Of a DNA stretch of 22,535 nt, positions 21,244-22,535 are shown in pieces. This stretch comes from a virus, in IMG/VR virus record IMGVR_UViG_3300008735_000108, positions 1 through 22,535 of that record; one strand, written 5' to 3'. The position numbers and the translations under genes are program-made. Under the pieces are notes generated by a model. It ran no database searches and was not told where the DNA came from. It saw nothing but the letters and a program-made list of their open reading frames with translations. How positions within the stretch are numbered: position 1 is the first letter of the stretch; each line of letters starts with the position of its first letter.

Positions 21244-22036
21244 ATTTTTCTCTTATTCTTTTTGGTATTTTTTCTATGTAGGGATTGTATTCTTTCTTAA
21301 CTTCATTTCGTATAGTATGCATATTTTTGCCAACAATTCCATCATTATATCCCATTCTATTAACTTGGATTTGATCTAGATCAAAAAACCTATGTTTAAA
21401 ATAAGGTATGTTAAATAAAGTATATACTTTACTTATTTCTTCTTCAGGGTTTTGTACTAAATCATCATACTTCATAAAGTGACATATATCAGGATAGTTA
21501 TATGCATTTTTAATTGCTTCTAAATTCTTAGCAACAGCACCATCTTTATTCATAACCATAGATAGTTTTTCTTCATCATTTTTACATTCAAATCTATTAG
21601 GAAATGCTGTAGGCTCTCCTGTGTACCATTTCATGTAACTGGCCAGTACATCCATTAAATCTCTCAGCAACACCACACACTTAAAAGGTTTTTTAAAATG
21701 CTTTTGCATGAGTGCAAAATTACCTTTAGTCATTACAGGACCACGATCTATAATATATTTCTGTGGCCAGTTTTTATAATAATTTACATAAACAGAATCT
21801 AATACATTATCTAGTGATCGATGATCTGGGTAGTTTTGAAAGACATCTGTTTCTTTTAATAAAAATAAATCTTTCATTATCTCTAAAGTAATTGAATTAG
21901 GCGTACATGCTATATCAGGATTTTGATTCATAATAGACGTGAATAAGGTATTGCCTGACCTTGGCATTGCAACTAAAAAGAAAAGTTTTTTAACCCTGTT
22001 GTCCGATAGAGTTTTTGCTGAATTCCAGTTTTGCAT
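21224..22036 (-). CDS. PAPS-dependent sulfotransferase
   Basis: A 270-aa cytosolic sulfotransferase-fold protein, which would move a sulfuryl group from PAPS to a hydroxyl or amino group. LFFLVAMPRSGNTLFTSIM (18-36) is the 5'-phosphosulfate-binding loop, with PRSGNT at 25-30. CVVLLRDLMDVLASYMKWY (120-138) is the 3'-phosphate-binding motif with R125 and S133. MKYDDLVQNPEEEISKVY (188-205) is the usual helix after the substrate site. No signal peptide or membrane segment is present. It overlaps the upstream gene by 47 nt; the P-loop begins only 23 residues from the ATG, so the start cannot be much later. The acceptor is unknown; lying ahead of four oxygenase-like genes, a hydroxylated product is one idea. 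Sulfotransferases occur in several marine phages. Confidence 0.88.
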   Translation of the reverse strand: MQNWNSAKTLSDNRVKKLFFLVAMPRSGNTLFTSIMNQNPDIACTPNSITLEIMKDLFLLKETDVFQNYPDHRSLDNVLDSVYVNYYKNWPQKYIIDRGPVMTKGNFALMQKHFKKPFKCVVLLRDLMDVLASYMKWYTGEPTAFPNRFECKNDEEKLSMVMNKDGAVAKNLEAIKNAYNYPDICHFMKYDDLVQNPEEEISKVYTLFNIPYFKHRFFDLDQIQVNRMGYNDGIVGKNMHTIRNEVKKEYNPYIEKIPKRIREKYGHIKF

Positions 22037-22526
22037 CGTCTTTCTTTTTATTTTCGATAGCTATATCTTTTTTAATTCTTTCAATGGATTGCAATTGTCC
22101 TAATACGTTAAAGACTTCTGGTTGAGAGGATCCTTGAGTCAAGGTCTCTGCTTTATTTTTCATGGTTAAATGATAGGAGTTCAATTGGTGAGTATTTACA
22201 TTTTTAGTATCAAATGAGCCATCATCAAATTTCTTTTTAAATTTAGACCATAGTTTTATTTCTCTCATCCTGTCTCTTGCCACTAATTGTGCACTGGCTT
22301 TATTATAAATTTTTTCATCTATGTCTATCTGTAGCAATTCTCTTTTTAGTGGATCTTCTTCTTTTTCTAATTTTTCTTGTAATCTTTTAATCTTCACCTC
22401 TGTTCTTCTATAATCAAAAGATAGTGTCATTAAGTTTTCCAGGAATACATTTTGTTCCCTGACACACTGCCAGTATTTAGCAGCTTTCGTTGGATACTTT
22501 GCATCATTTAAAACAGAAAACTGCAT
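21990..22526 (-). CDS. Conserved coiled-coil marine-phage protein, unknown function
   Basis: A 178-aa protein from the ATG at 22526; the frame (GAA ACT GAA) stays open to the window edge, so the real start may lie outside. The N-terminus DAKYPTKAAKYWQCVREQN is followed by a long charged helix, FDYRRTEVKIKRLQEKLEKEEDPLKRELL, predicting a coiled coil at about 35-85, then LVARDRMREIKLWSKFKKKFDDGSFDTKNVN, and a polar C-terminal helix. The pattern is familiar from marine phage genomes but I know no proven function. The last 15 codons overlap the sulfotransferase start. Being first in the row it may be an assembly or structural helper, or belong to the gene block outside the window. Confidence 0.68.
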   Translation of the reverse strand: MQFSVLNDAKYPTKAAKYWQCVREQNVFLENLMTLSFDYRRTEVKIKRLQEKLEKEEDPLKRELLQIDIDEKIYNKASAQLVARDRMREIKLWSKFKKKFDDGSFDTKNVNTHQLNSYHLTMKNKAETLTQGSSQPEVFNVLGQLQSIERIKKDIAIENKKKDDAKLEFSKNSIGQQG

Positions 22527-22535
22527 TTCAGTTTC

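Overview
The window is a 22.5 kb piece of a tailed-phage genome and is AT-rich throughout. It is almost fully coding, with genes butted together or overlapping, and shows no tRNA, rRNA, integrase, transposase or CRISPR. The virion genes look podovirus-like: a P22 gp10 / T7 gp12-type tail nozzle, followed by Ala/Gly/Gln-rich proteins of the internal-virion (DNA ejection) type. AT-richness, a phage Hsp20, a cluster of Fe(II)/2-oxoglutarate oxygenase-like genes with a sulfotransferase, and many GGR[IV]G-type motifs together resemble uncultured marine phages of oligotrophic bacteria (SAR11-like or other AT-rich hosts). The host assignment is inference. Terminase, portal, capsid and DNA polymerase are not in this stretch.

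All genes but one are on the minus strand, so transcription reads from high to low coordinates. In that order: (1) 22526-21990, a conserved coiled-coil protein of unknown function; (2) 22036-18787, a sulfotransferase and four different oxygenase-like proteins, translationally coupled; (3) 18769-16123, the tail nozzle, a 54-aa gene and a small beta-rich protein; (4) 16050-7627, four large virion/ejection-type proteins including one of 1562 aa; (5) 7627-5529, a 633-aa virion-type protein with a separate Cys/His-rich C-terminal domain, then a 65-aa holin-like membrane protein; (6) 5446-5039, Hsp20 with its own probable promoter.

The replication/early module occupies 1-4987. A promoter region at 3493-3540 fires both ways from a 10-bp inverted repeat whose arms each carry a -35 box. 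Rightward it drives the only plus-strand gene, a SNF2-type SF2 helicase, which ends at a probable terminator facing Hsp20. Leftward it drives three conserved phage proteins of unknown role, then an archaeo-eukaryotic-type primase (AEP), then a UvrD-like SF1 helicase cut by the window edge. A GC-rich hairpin sits just before the primase.

Gene starts are mostly coupled: seven junctions use the 1-nt overlap TAATG and three use ATGA. The features most worth attention are the oxygenase/sulfotransferase cassette inside the structural operon, the symmetrical divergent promoter, the AEP primase plus two helicases, and glycine-rich motifs shared by several virion proteins.
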